A stretch of 64,000 bases of DNA, from contig JBJFHG010000054.1 of the NCBI GenBank assembly GCA_051893455.1, positions 160,771 through 224,770 of the forward strand, written 5' to 3'. The notes under the pieces are model-generated. The model did no database searches and had not been told where the DNA came from. It was given only the letters and a program-made list of their open reading frames with translations. A program made the position numbers and the translations under genes. Shown one piece after another: positions 53,522 to 61,226 of the stretch (position 1 is its first letter; each line of letters starts with the position of its first letter). The stretch is from Bacillus_AD sp051893455. Its GTDB lineage: Bacteria > Bacillota > Bacilli > Bacillales > DSM-1321.

Positions 53522-54286
53522 TTAGAAGGGAATATCATTTAACCACGCTCCCCCATCGAGTGTGACGCATTCTCCATTCATGTATGCAGCTTTTTCGGAA
53601 AGCATAAACGCAGCTAGTTCCGCAATCTCTTCCGGTTTACCCATCCGGCCAAGAGGAACATTTTCAATGGTTTTGCGGGCGGCTTCCTCACTCATGAATA
53701 GCTTATCAGCCCCGCCTGTACGCTCAATTGGTCCCGGGGCTATGGCATTTACCCGGATGCCATGCTGACGACCCCATTCCACGGCCAATGTGCGCGTCAG
53801 TGACAATACCCCCGCCTTAGCAGCAGCTGAATGGGCGACAAGCGGACCAGCATCCCATGCATATGTTGCGACGATATTCAGAATCGATCCTTTGATCCCG
53901 TTTGCAATCATGTATTTACCTATTATACTGCTGCAGTAGAATGTTCCGTTCAACACGATATCTATGACTGACTTCCATCCATTCGGACTTAAATCTTCGG
54001 CTCTGCAGATAAAATTGCCGGCTGCATTATTGACCAGGAAGTCGATTGTCCCGAATTCTTTCTCGGTCTTTTCCACCATTGCCTGCACATGATCGACATT
54101 CCTGACGTCCATTTGGAAATAGACCACTTTTCCGTTTTCATGACGGATTTCCTCGACCGCTTGTTCAAGCTTCTCTTTATTCCTTCCTGTAATGACGATA
54201 TGTGCCCCTTCTGCCACAAACTTTTTGGCCATATAAAGCCCCATTCCGCTGGAACCTCCGGTTACAATACCAACTTTCCCTTTCAT
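53522..54286 (-). CDS. fadH: SDR-family 2,4-dienoyl-CoA reductase-like protein (FadH/YkuF)
   Basis: A 254-residue short-chain dehydrogenase. NAD(P)-binding TGGSSGMG (~8-15), NNAAGN (~88), and IVATYAWDAG...HSAAAKAG with the lysine but the usual tyrosine replaced by serine/alanine region, as in 2,4-dienoyl-CoA reductases. It helps beta-oxidation of unsaturated fatty acids. ATG 54286 has GAGGGG about 8 bases before. A FadR-like operator lies 24 bp upstream. The B. subtilis name is ykuF. Confidence 0.88.
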   Translation of the reverse strand: MKGKVGIVTGGSSGMGLYMAKKFVAEGAHIVITGRNKEKLEQAVEEIRHENGKVVYFQMDVRNVDHVQAMVEKTEKEFGTIDFLVNNAAGNFICRAEDLSPNGWKSVIDIVLNGTFYCSSIIGKYMIANGIKGSILNIVATYAWDAGPLVAHSAAAKAGVLSLTRTLAVEWGRQHGIRVNAIAPGPIERTGGADKLFMSEEAARKTIENVPLGRMGKPEEIAELAAFMLSEKAAYMNGECVTLDGGAWLNDIPF

Positions 54287-54309
54287 AACATACACCCCTC
54301 TTTTACAAA

Positions 54310-54327
54310 TGAATGATCGTTCATTTT
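54310..54327. promoter_or_regulatory. FadR-type operator upstream of fadH
   Basis: TGAATGATCGTTCATTTT matches 12 of the 14 fixed half-site bases of the Bacillus FadR (YsiA) consensus TGAATGAMTANTCATTCA as I remember it, and is close to palindromic. It sits 24 bp ahead of the fadH ATG, where it could block transcription. Confidence 0.6.
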
Positions 54328-54380
54328 TATTTTACCATTAAATGCCTGATTATGACATTCGGACTTCATAAATGCCCATC

Positions 54381-54416
54381 AAAAAAGACCACACAGCTTT
54401 TTGCCGTGTGGTTTTG
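54381..54416 (-). terminator. Terminator after the SLC13 gene
   Basis: ACCACAC pairs with GTGTGGT across an 11-base loop, with AAAAAA giving a T-run on the minus strand, about 75 bp after the stop. Confidence 0.75.
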
Positions 54417-54490
54417 GGGGTCAAACTCATTTTCCCTTTGGGCCCGACCGGACCTGGAAACAGAGAAAATGTGCCTGCACTGATCCTCCC

Positions 54491-56341
54491 TTACTTGAAC
54501 GGGAAGAACAATGGGATAAAGATAATCATGATAATCCCGATGAATATTTGTAACGGTAAACCTGCTTTCACAAAATCAGCTGGCCTGTATCCGCCGGCTG
54601 TCTGCACCAATGCATTCGTTGGGGATGCGAGTGGGGTAGCGAACGACATACCGGCCGCAATGGCAATCGCCAAAACAAACGGATATGGGCTATAGCCCAT
54701 TCCGATAGCCGCGACTATTCCAATAGGCGCCAGAAGCATGGACGTGACAACATGGCTTAAGAATTGGGACAAAACGGACGTAAGCAAATAAATACCAATT
54801 AATAATCCATACGGCCCCAGGTTTCCGAACAAATCCATCAATCCATTGCTGATGAATTGCAGCCCCCCAGTTTTATCGAGTGCTGTTACAACCGGAAGAA
54901 ACGACGCAATCAGGACAACTGCATCCAGGTTTATGCGCTGGTAGGCTTCTTCAACAGACCGGATGCATCCTGTGATCACCATCAGAAAGGCTGCCAACAT
55001 GACACTGACCGGGAAAGGAATCACTTGAGTAGCCATTAAGATGACCATGCCTATCAGGATTGCAGCCGCGATAGGGGCCTTTCCGACAGTAGGGGCGTTC
55101 GGTTTTTCCTCGACAGAGCCGAGAACGACAACATCACGCTTATCTTCCGACAGCAGCTGGATATCCTCCCATTTACCATGGACAAGCAACGCATCGCCCA
55201 ATCTAATCTTTTCTTTTGCCAGCTCTGTTTGGATGTACTCCCCTTTCCGATTGATTGCCAACACATTGCAAGAATACTTTTCACGGAAATGAATATCATT
55301 GATCGATTGATCCTCTAAGCTCGAATGCGGGGCAATCAGCACTTCCGTCAACCCATACTCCTCATTAAAGAAGTGCTTCTTGACCTCTTCAGGCAGGAAT
55401 GGTTTCCGGAGCAGTTCAAACTTTTGGATAAAATGCTGAACATCCGTTTCTTCCCCGAGAACCAATAAAAGATCATCAGGGTAAATTATTTCCTCAGCCC
55501 CGCCAAAAAAGAATCGATCCGGTTCTCCTGAATCTTCCGGCGCACGGCGGTCGATTTCGATAATTGTCACGCCATATTGGGAAGGCAGCTTCAGATCCGC
55601 AAGCCTCTCGCCGACCATGTCGGACATTTCAGGAACATGAAGGAAATGCAGTCTATCATAGATTTTGTATAAGCCTGCCTGTTCTCCGGCTGACATAGAT
55701 TCCGTCTGTTTGGTATAACCGGAGTTCATCTTCGGTAGCAACCCGCGGCCGACAGTCAGGATAAACAGCAGACCTGCAAGCAAGGCCACAAGACCCAGCC
55801 CGGTTATGCTAAAAAAGCTAAGACTTCCATACCCTGCTTGTACAAGAGCATCCCTAACCAATAAATTGGCCGGTGAACCGATGATCGTCAATAATCCTCC
55901 AAAGCTGCCGGCAAAAGCCAGCGGCAAGATGAACTTGGATGGATCATCATGATGCAGCAGGGCATAACTCATGATTACCGGCAGAAACAGTGCGACAGTC
56001 CCTGAATTACTGATTACCGCGCTGAACAGGCTGACAATCAAGACAATCACCAGCAAAGTCAACCGCTCGCTTTTGCCGCCGAAGCGCAACAGGGAGTCAC
56101 CAAGGTTCCTTGCCAATCCGGAGTCGAACACACCTGCCCCTACCACAAACAGTCCAGCAATGATCATGACGGTCGGGTTGGCAAAACCGGCCAAAGCTTC
56201 CTCCACTGTTATGTAGCCTAATAGGGTCAACAGCAACAATGACCCGACCGCGATGACATCTGCCCGGATTTTACTATAGCTGAATAACAGCAAGGCAAAA
56301 ATCAAAATAATAAAAGTGACAATCATAGGTTGTACAGTCAT
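54491..56341 (-). CDS. SLC13/DASS-family permease with TrkA_C domains
   Basis: A 616-residue polytopic protein. Two membrane halves (~1-190 and ~415-616) flank a soluble middle with two RCK_C/TrkA_C domains (~210-390). SLC13 substrate loops are visible: SNSGTVALFLP (residues ~112-122) and ASPTNALVQTAGGYR near the C-terminus. It transports small anions such as sulfate, phosphate or dicarboxylates; the substrate is not clear. ATG 56341 follows GGGAGG by 5 bases. It is divergent from ykuE and absent at this site in B. subtilis. Confidence 0.88.
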   Translation of the reverse strand: MTVQPMIVTFIILIFALLLFSYSKIRADVIAVGSLLLLTLLGYITVEEALAGFANPTVMIIAGLFVVGAGVFDSGLARNLGDSLLRFGGKSERLTLLVIVLIVSLFSAVISNSGTVALFLPVIMSYALLHHDDPSKFILPLAFAGSFGGLLTIIGSPANLLVRDALVQAGYGSLSFFSITGLGLVALLAGLLFILTVGRGLLPKMNSGYTKQTESMSAGEQAGLYKIYDRLHFLHVPEMSDMVGERLADLKLPSQYGVTIIEIDRRAPEDSGEPDRFFFGGAEEIIYPDDLLLVLGEETDVQHFIQKFELLRKPFLPEEVKKHFFNEEYGLTEVLIAPHSSLEDQSINDIHFREKYSCNVLAINRKGEYIQTELAKEKIRLGDALLVHGKWEDIQLLSEDKRDVVVLGSVEEKPNAPTVGKAPIAAAILIGMVILMATQVIPFPVSVMLAAFLMVITGCIRSVEEAYQRINLDAVVLIASFLPVVTALDKTGGLQFISNGLMDLFGNLGPYGLLIGIYLLTSVLSQFLSHVVTSMLLAPIGIVAAIGMGYSPYPFVLAIAIAAGMSFATPLASPTNALVQTAGGYRPADFVKAGLPLQIFIGIIMIIFIPLFFPFK

Positions 56342-56507
56342 TTGGGCCTCCCACAAAACGCTCTTTAAACTTTCTTTACATTCTCATGAATGAAGATACA
56401 AAAACATAACAATTCCATTCTATTCGTTGTCATATGTGAATATTCTTGATATATATTAAGTTGAGGTCATATCAGTATATTTCCAAAAGGAAGATGGAAG
56501 ATGCCGG

Positions 56508-57359
56508 ATGGATAAAAAACTCACGAAACGATCCTTCATCAAGTATAGTCTACAGTCAATTCTTGCTCTTGCCGGCTTAGGGACCGGCACAAAATATTAT
56601 GCCGAAAACATCGAACCGGTATGGGTCGATATAGTACATCATACCATTTTCAGCCCCTACATTCCAAAGGGATTTTCAAAGATTAAACTAGTTCAATTCA
56701 GCGATACCCACCTTGGTTACCAATTCGGACTGAAACAATTACGCAAAACCGTCTCCACCATCAATTCTCTTTCCCCCGACATTGTCATTTTTTCAGGCGA
56801 CCTGTTCGATAACCCGTCGAAAGCGACACAAGTAGATGAAATCGTCATGGAACTCATAAAAATCAAAGCTCCGCTCGGCAAGTTTTCCATCTACGGCAAC
56901 CATGACCATGGGGGCAACGGTTCCTCCCTATATGCAAACATCATGGAGACAAGCCAGTTCCTCCTGCTAAGAAATAATCATGTCTTAGTACATAAAGACG
57001 GCGGCACGATCGCCATCGCCGGGGTTGATGACGCGATGCTCGGGCAGCCGGACATCCGAACGACTTTGGCACACATCAAGTCAGGGCATTACACAATCCT
57101 CTTGAGCCATGCACCGGATATCGCCGACCAGCTTGACCCTTATAACGTTCACCTGCAGCTTAGCGGCCACAGTCATGGAGGCCAGGTCAGGCTTCCTTTT
57201 TACGGGCCGCTCATCACACCGCCGTTTGCGAAGACATATACCGCTGGGCATTATTCATTGGCGACACATGACCTGTACGTGAACCGGGGGCTGGGGACGA
57301 CGAGATATCCCGTTCGTTTTCTCTGCAGGCCGGAGATTACCTTGTTTACATTCCATTGA
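56508..57359 (+). CDS. ykuE: Tat-exported metallophosphoesterase YkuE
   Basis: A 283-residue metallophosphatase. The N-terminus TKRSFIKYSLQSILALAG resembles a Tat signal with a weak RR-like motif (KR). Catalytic blocks: QFSDTHLGY, FSGDLFDN, IYGNHDHGG, LLSHAPD and LSGHSHGGQ. B. subtilis YkuE is exported by the TatAyCy system and bound to the cell wall. The gene name comes from family and position before fadH. ATG 56508 follows GGAAG by about 7 bases. Confidence 0.92.
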   Translation: MDKKLTKRSFIKYSLQSILALAGLGTGTKYYAENIEPVWVDIVHHTIFSPYIPKGFSKIKLVQFSDTHLGYQFGLKQLRKTVSTINSLSPDIVIFSGDLFDNPSKATQVDEIVMELIKIKAPLGKFSIYGNHDHGGNGSSLYANIMETSQFLLLRNNHVLVHKDGGTIAIAGVDDAMLGQPDIRTTLAHIKSGHYTILLSHAPDIADQLDPYNVHLQLSGHSHGGQVRLPFYGPLITPPFAKTYTAGHYSLATHDLYVNRGLGTTRYPVRFLCRPEITLFTFH

Positions 57360-57396
57360 ACAAACCTTGCTATCCATTGATGGCAAGGTTTGTTAT
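57359..57396. terminator. Bidirectional terminator between ykuE and crcB
   Basis: AACAAACCTTGC pairs with GCAAGGTTTGTT over a 12-base loop, with an A/T-rich end. Confidence 0.82.
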
Positions 57397-57437
57397 TTGT
57401 GCATATCCGGTTCTCTTCAGTCTTCCTGCCGGCCAAT

Positions 57438-57797
57438 TCAAAGGGCTCCGATTCTATAGCCTGCATAATACATCGCTGCACATCCGACCAAGGAAACAGT
57501 AAGATAAACAACCAACGAGAGGTTCCTCCTTTGTGCCGCCAATTGATAGGCTTCGAGACTGAATGTTGAAAATGTCGTAAACGAGCTGATTGCGCCAATG
57601 GCCACAAATGAGTTGGCATCGACAGACAGTCCTCCATGCTGTATAAGGCCCAGCAGGAATGATCCGGTAGTATTGACGACCACCATAGCCCACGGGAACG
57701 CTTCCGGATGCGCAACCCGTCTGTAAACGATACTGCATATATACCTCATGGAAGCCCCTAAAAATCCCCCCGCAAAAATGAAAAATGCATTCGTCAT
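57438..57797 (-). CDS. crcB: Fluoride exporter CrcB/Fluc, second subunit gene
   Basis: A 119-residue small four-helix membrane protein of the Fluc family with FAGGFLGASMRYI (~6-18), FPWAMVVVNTTGSFLLG (~32-48) and AIGAISSFTTFSTFS (~72-86). The last contains the Phe box and central TTFST of Fluc channels. Its start (ATGA) overlaps the end of the first crcB, so this is a heterodimer pair. It exports F- in the cytoplasmic membrane. Confidence 0.94.
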   Translation of the reverse strand: MTNAFFIFAGGFLGASMRYICSIVYRRVAHPEAFPWAMVVVNTTGSFLLGLIQHGGLSVDANSFVAIGAISSFTTFSTFSLEAYQLAAQRRNLSLVVYLTVSLVGCAAMYYAGYRIGAL

Positions 57798-58156
57798 TCT
57801 GCTTGCCCCATCCCGATCGACAAGCCTAGCCAAGCAAACACCATACCGGCTCCTGTTGTCAGAACCATAAATGATATTGCCCCCGCTACAGAAGACGCCC
57901 CTAACTCAACCGACTCTTTGGCAAAGGCTGAAAAGGTCGTGAACCCCCCACAAAAGCCTGTCCCAAGCATAAGGCCTTGCCAATGTTTCCATTTCTTCTT
58001 CATTACCAGCCCCGTAATAAGTCCGAGACAGAGGCTTCCCAAAATATTGATAATAAAAAGGTAGACATATGGCGGGCCTGGTGTTATCCCATCCACTATG
58101 TATCTTGCCACGGCCCCGAGTCCTCCTCCCACTCCTGCCAAAATGACGTTTTTCAT
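57794..58156 (-). CDS. crcB: Fluoride exporter CrcB/Fluc, first subunit gene
   Basis: A 120-residue Fluc subunit with VGGGLGAVARYIVDG (~9-23), FIINILGSLCLGLITG (~37-52) and GFCGGFTTFSAFAKES (~67-82). The Asn of helix 2 and the TTFS of the break are visible. ATG 58156 has AAGG about 9 bases ahead. Two different crcB genes in tandem are common in Gram-positives and form asymmetric dimers. I see no fluoride riboswitch in the 115 bp upstream. Confidence 0.94.
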   Translation of the reverse strand: MKNVILAGVGGGLGAVARYIVDGITPGPPYVYLFIINILGSLCLGLITGLVMKKKWKHWQGLMLGTGFCGGFTTFSAFAKESVELGASSVAGAISFMVLTTGAGMVFAWLGLSIGMGQAE

Positions 58157-58272
58157 AATTCTGCCTTCCTTTCTCCCCAATTGGGTATACATACAATTTC
58201 TTTTGTGACTTGCTCTAGGTGTGTTTCATTTCCATAGGATATAGGAATACTAATAAAAGGAGGTATTCCTGA

Positions 58273-58635
58273 ATGCATATTCCCTCTCTTCAGCCAATGG
58301 ATTATATTCAGCCGATACCGCATGCAGGGATGATCTATCAGCCTGAACTCTCGATCATACAGACAGATGGAAATGATGAACGTTTTTTCGGATTTTTCCC
58401 GTTTTTGGCTGGCCTCGTCGCGGGACCTTTGCTTTTGAGTCCCTTTTTGTTCAACAGGCCTTGCTGTCCTCCATACCCGCCCCCATTCCCTCCGCCTGTG
58501 CCAGTACCCGCCCCTTATCTTGCCGGGCCGCCGTTTCCGTCGCCCGCCTATCAACCGAATCCTTTTCTTTCTGTAGGAACGAACTACGGAAACATTACGG
58601 AAAATGTGACAATCACCAACCAACTTCAAGGATGA
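58273..58635 (+). CDS. Proline-rich protein of unknown function
   Basis: A 120-residue protein. After a soluble start it has a hydrophobic stretch (GFFPFLAGLVAGPLLLSPF, ~40-58), then a cysteine pair, then a Pro-rich block (~65-100) and a short polar tail. There are about 27 prolines. It resembles small Pro/Tyr-rich spore-coat or membrane-anchored proteins of Bacillales in composition only. ATG 58273 follows GGAGG by 9 bases. It is divergent from the crcB pair. Function is not known. Confidence 0.65.
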   Translation: MHIPSLQPMDYIQPIPHAGMIYQPELSIIQTDGNDERFFGFFPFLAGLVAGPLLLSPFLFNRPCCPPYPPPFPPPVPVPAPYLAGPPFPSPAYQPNPFLSVGTNYGNITENVTITNQLQG

Positions 58636-58652
58636 CGGCTTGAAACAATATC

Positions 58653-58683
58653 AGGCCTCATAAGACAGGGATTATGAGGCCTT
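58653..58683 (+). terminator. Terminator after the proline-rich gene
   Basis: AGGCCTCATAA pairs perfectly with TTATGAGGCCT over an 8-base loop. The T-run is short (TTCCTT). Confidence 0.65.
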
Positions 58684-58823
58684 CCTTGCCGAACGTAAAA
58701 GCACCTTCCGTTCATTAGATTGCCACAGAATGTTTTAAACATCTTCCGATAGGTAATAAAAAAAGAAAGAAATTGAATATTTAAATAGTATTTTCATGTT
58801 TGTATCACTTTAACACTGCAAAA

Positions 58824-58832
58824 TGATATAAT
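58824..58832 (+). promoter_or_regulatory. Extended -10 promoter of ykyB
   Basis: TGATATAAT at 58824-58832 is an extended -10; no good -35 is visible. It lies about 110 bp before the ykyB ATG. Otherwise the 306-bp gap 58636-58941 contains only the terminator at 58653. Confidence 0.45.
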
Positions 58833-58941
58833 ATAAAGAGGCTTTATTCTTATTTTTACATACTTATTATACGGATTGAAACGGAAGACGGCTATCGTTT
58901 TTAGTGACATCCCATATCTTAGACTGAAAGGAGTTGCACGA

Positions 58942-59433
58942 ATGGAACCGAATAAGAAAACGGATCATGCAGTCGGGGAACTTGAACTCTCTCAAGCGAT
59001 CTTCACGATCAACAAACATGCAAAAGCCGCTCCAAAGCCAAAGGCCTTATATGAACTTAAACAATCAGCGATCAAGAAGATGCTGAAAGAAGGTAAAGCG
59101 CATAAACTGGGACTTCATTTTTCCAACAATCCAAGGAACGCAAAACAACATTCAGACGTCATCGTGCAATGCGGTGAGTATGTTTTCCATTTGCCACCCT
59201 CCAAAGAGGATATCAAATCACTCCCTCACTTAGGAAACAGAGCAGCCGACAAAAGGAACCCGAAAACCTATATGTCTTTATCGAAAGCAAAATCAATCAT
59301 TTACGGCTATATCGGCGTAACGGAAATCAAAAAAAACAACCAGCCAATGGCCAAACGACCGTTTAGGCCAAACAGACAGCAGCCGAAAAACATGTCCAGC
59401 GTGTTCACTTCTTCCTTCCTCGGCCGCGACTGA
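58942..59433 (+). CDS. ykyB: YkyB family protein
   Basis: A 163-residue basic soluble protein with LSQAIFTINKHAKAAPKPKALYELK, GLHFSNNPRNAKQHSDV, FHLPPSKEDIKSLPHLG and MSLSKAKSIIYGYIG, all hallmarks of YkyB. ATG 58942 has AAGGAG 9 bases before. It lies between cheV/patA and ykuE as in B. subtilis, with ykuC and ykuD missing. The C-terminus has a Pro/Arg-rich tail. Function unknown. Confidence 0.9.
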   Translation: MEPNKKTDHAVGELELSQAIFTINKHAKAAPKPKALYELKQSAIKKMLKEGKAHKLGLHFSNNPRNAKQHSDVIVQCGEYVFHLPPSKEDIKSLPHLGNRAADKRNPKTYMSLSKAKSIIYGYIGVTEIKKNNQPMAKRPFRPNRQQPKNMSSVFTSSFLGRD

Positions 59434-59485
59434 TACATAATCCGTTGAGGGATGACGCTATGCTTCGCTCGGCGGCCTGAAGAAT

Positions 59486-59523
59486 AAAAAGGATGGGGCA
59501 TTTGTAATTTCCCCATCCTTTTT
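59486..59523. terminator. Bidirectional terminator between ykyB and the HD hydrolase
   Basis: AAAAAGGATGGGG pairs with CCCCATCCTTTTT across a 12-base loop. Confidence 0.88.
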
Positions 59524-59537
59524 ATTCGGTCATCTTT

Positions 59538-60077
59538 CTATCCTTTTAGACGCCGCACAAGTTCAACATATTCATAAAAGAAAGCAGGTATCCCTTCTTC
59601 TTGAACCGATTCGAATAAGGCTTCTTTAATTTCGCCATAATACCATAATTGCTGTTCCCTTCCTTTTGAGAAAATCTCCCACACTTGGTCGCCGTCAAGA
59701 TCCAGGTATTTCTTGATATTAGACAGATTATCAAGCTTGTCTGCCGCAATCAAGGCTTTCGTTTCCATCGATCCCATTCGTACCCGTTCTATCGTTTTTC
59801 CTTTCCTGATTTCCCAGGGAAGCGCCATGTCTTCTGTATTCGAGGCAACCAATCGGCAGACTTCTTTCCCGAACACTTTCTCTATTTCGGAGAGTGGGAC
59901 ATTTGTATCCTCCACTATATCATGCAGATACCCTGCTGCTACGACTTCAGGGCGAAATCCTGCTGTTAAGAGTGTAGAAGCGACATTATTTATATGGTTT
60001 GTGAACGGTTCAGCATGCAACTTTCTGATTTGGCCGCGATGAGCCTTTTCGGCGAACTGTCTCGCCATACGGACCAA
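59538..60077 (-). CDS. HD-domain hydrolase, SpoT-like
   Basis: A protein of about 180 residues with the HD signatures HRGQIRK (~14), FTNHINNVA, AAGYLHDIVEDTN and ADKLDNLSN. These resemble the hydrolase half of RelA/SpoT and the single-domain Mesh1-type enzymes, so (p)ppGpp or nucleotide hydrolysis is possible but unproven. The TTG at 60077 has no ribosome site. An ATC at 60087-60089 lies 8 bases after AAGGGGG and would give IESQLVRMARQFAEKAH, a more natural N-terminus. No ATG, GTG or TTG lies upstream in frame. It is an insertion between cheV and ykyB. Confidence 0.82.
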   Translation of the reverse strand: MVRMARQFAEKAHRGQIRKLHAEPFTNHINNVASTLLTAGFRPEVVAAGYLHDIVEDTNVPLSEIEKVFGKEVCRLVASNTEDMALPWEIRKGKTIERVRMGSMETKALIAADKLDNLSNIKKYLDLDGDQVWEIFSKGREQQLWYYGEIKEALFESVQEEGIPAFFYEYVELVRRLKG

Positions 60078-60112
60078 TTGTGATTCGATCTGTAATTCCC
60101 CCTTGCATTGAG

Positions 60113-61018
60113 TTATAGAATATATCGATCGATCATTGTGATTAATTCCCTTATCTCCGGTTTGCTGATTTGTGCATCAGCTCCGACCAATTTCCCTTTA
60201 TGGCGTAAATCATCTGTGATGAGAGAAGAAAAAATAATCACCGGGAGCTTCGATAGAATTTTGTCCTGTTTCATCCTCTTGGTCAGATGATGCCCGTCCA
60301 TCTGAGGCATTTCTATATCAGTCACAACCAATTGGACATGTTTTGTGATATCCGCAGTTTCTGAAGCCAACTTTTCTAAATAACGCAACGTCTCCAAACC
60401 ATTCTCAAAGAACTCCAACTTTTGGAATCCCGCTGCTGTGAGGGTATCCTTTAACAATCGCCTCAACAACGGAGAATCTTCCACAACGACAATCCGCTTA
60501 TCCGACTGTTCCCTCTCCCCTAGTGTCTGCACTTTGAGAATATTGATTCCGGAATTTGGATTAATATCTGCGAGAATTTTTTCGAAATCAAGCAACAGGA
60601 TCATCTCCTCATTATGCTTTACAATTCCGGTGATCTGATTCTCCAACCCTTGATACAATTCGGACGGCTTTTCAATCTGTTGCCAGGAAACACGATGTAT
60701 TTGCGTCACGTTATGTACATGAAAGACGATTTTCTGTTGGTTGAATTCTGCCACGATCAGCTTTTCCTGTAAGGGCTTATACGAAGGTGCCAATCCCAAT
60801 GCGAAGGCAACATTCACTACAGGCAGCACTTCTCCCCTCAATTCGATAATCCCCTCAACATATCGGTGTGCCTGCGGGACAGCAGTAATCTTAACTGGGT
60901 TCAGGATCTCCCTTACCTTAATAACATTGATTCCAAACGTATTGCCACCGACCTCGAACTCCACAATCTCCAGTTCATTTGTCCCGCTCTCCAACAAGAT
61001 TTCTCTGCTTTGATTCAT
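60113..61018 (-). CDS. cheV: Chemotaxis coupling protein CheV
   Basis: A 301-residue protein: CheW-like domain (~18-155, with EGIIELRGEVLPVVNV) followed by a response-regulator receiver (~173-301) with VVEDSPLLRRLL, phospho-aspartate in VVTDIEMPQMDGH and lysine in ISKPEI. It couples receptors to CheA and adapts by phosphorylation. ATG 61018 follows GGCGGAAG. Presence implies a chemotactic, probably flagellate cell. Order patA-cheV-ykyB is conserved in Bacillus. Confidence 0.95.
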   Translation of the reverse strand: MNQSREILLESGTNELEIVEFEVGGNTFGINVIKVREILNPVKITAVPQAHRYVEGIIELRGEVLPVVNVAFALGLAPSYKPLQEKLIVAEFNQQKIVFHVHNVTQIHRVSWQQIEKPSELYQGLENQITGIVKHNEEMILLLDFEKILADINPNSGINILKVQTLGEREQSDKRIVVVEDSPLLRRLLKDTLTAAGFQKLEFFENGLETLRYLEKLASETADITKHVQLVVTDIEMPQMDGHHLTKRMKQDKILSKLPVIIFSSLITDDLRHKGKLVGADAQISKPEIRELITMIDRYIL

Positions 61019-61226
61019 TCTGCTTCCGCCTTCCTATCCATATTTCTTCTCACTCAAAAGATTGAGTGCTGATCGCACCAAACCGCTCTCTTTTTAGATC
61101 TTATTCCTTTCTAATATCGGCGTATTGAAGATTGGTTTTACTGGCATCTGGCAAGCAGGCGAAAATACGCTATAATAAGAAATACAATGCTTTTTTTTTG
61201 GCTATACAGAAACGGAGGGCCATGAC

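Noticed and set aside
58157..58272. Fluoride riboswitch ahead of crcB
   Set aside because: The GGNGATGG...CTGATG signature is not visible on either strand.
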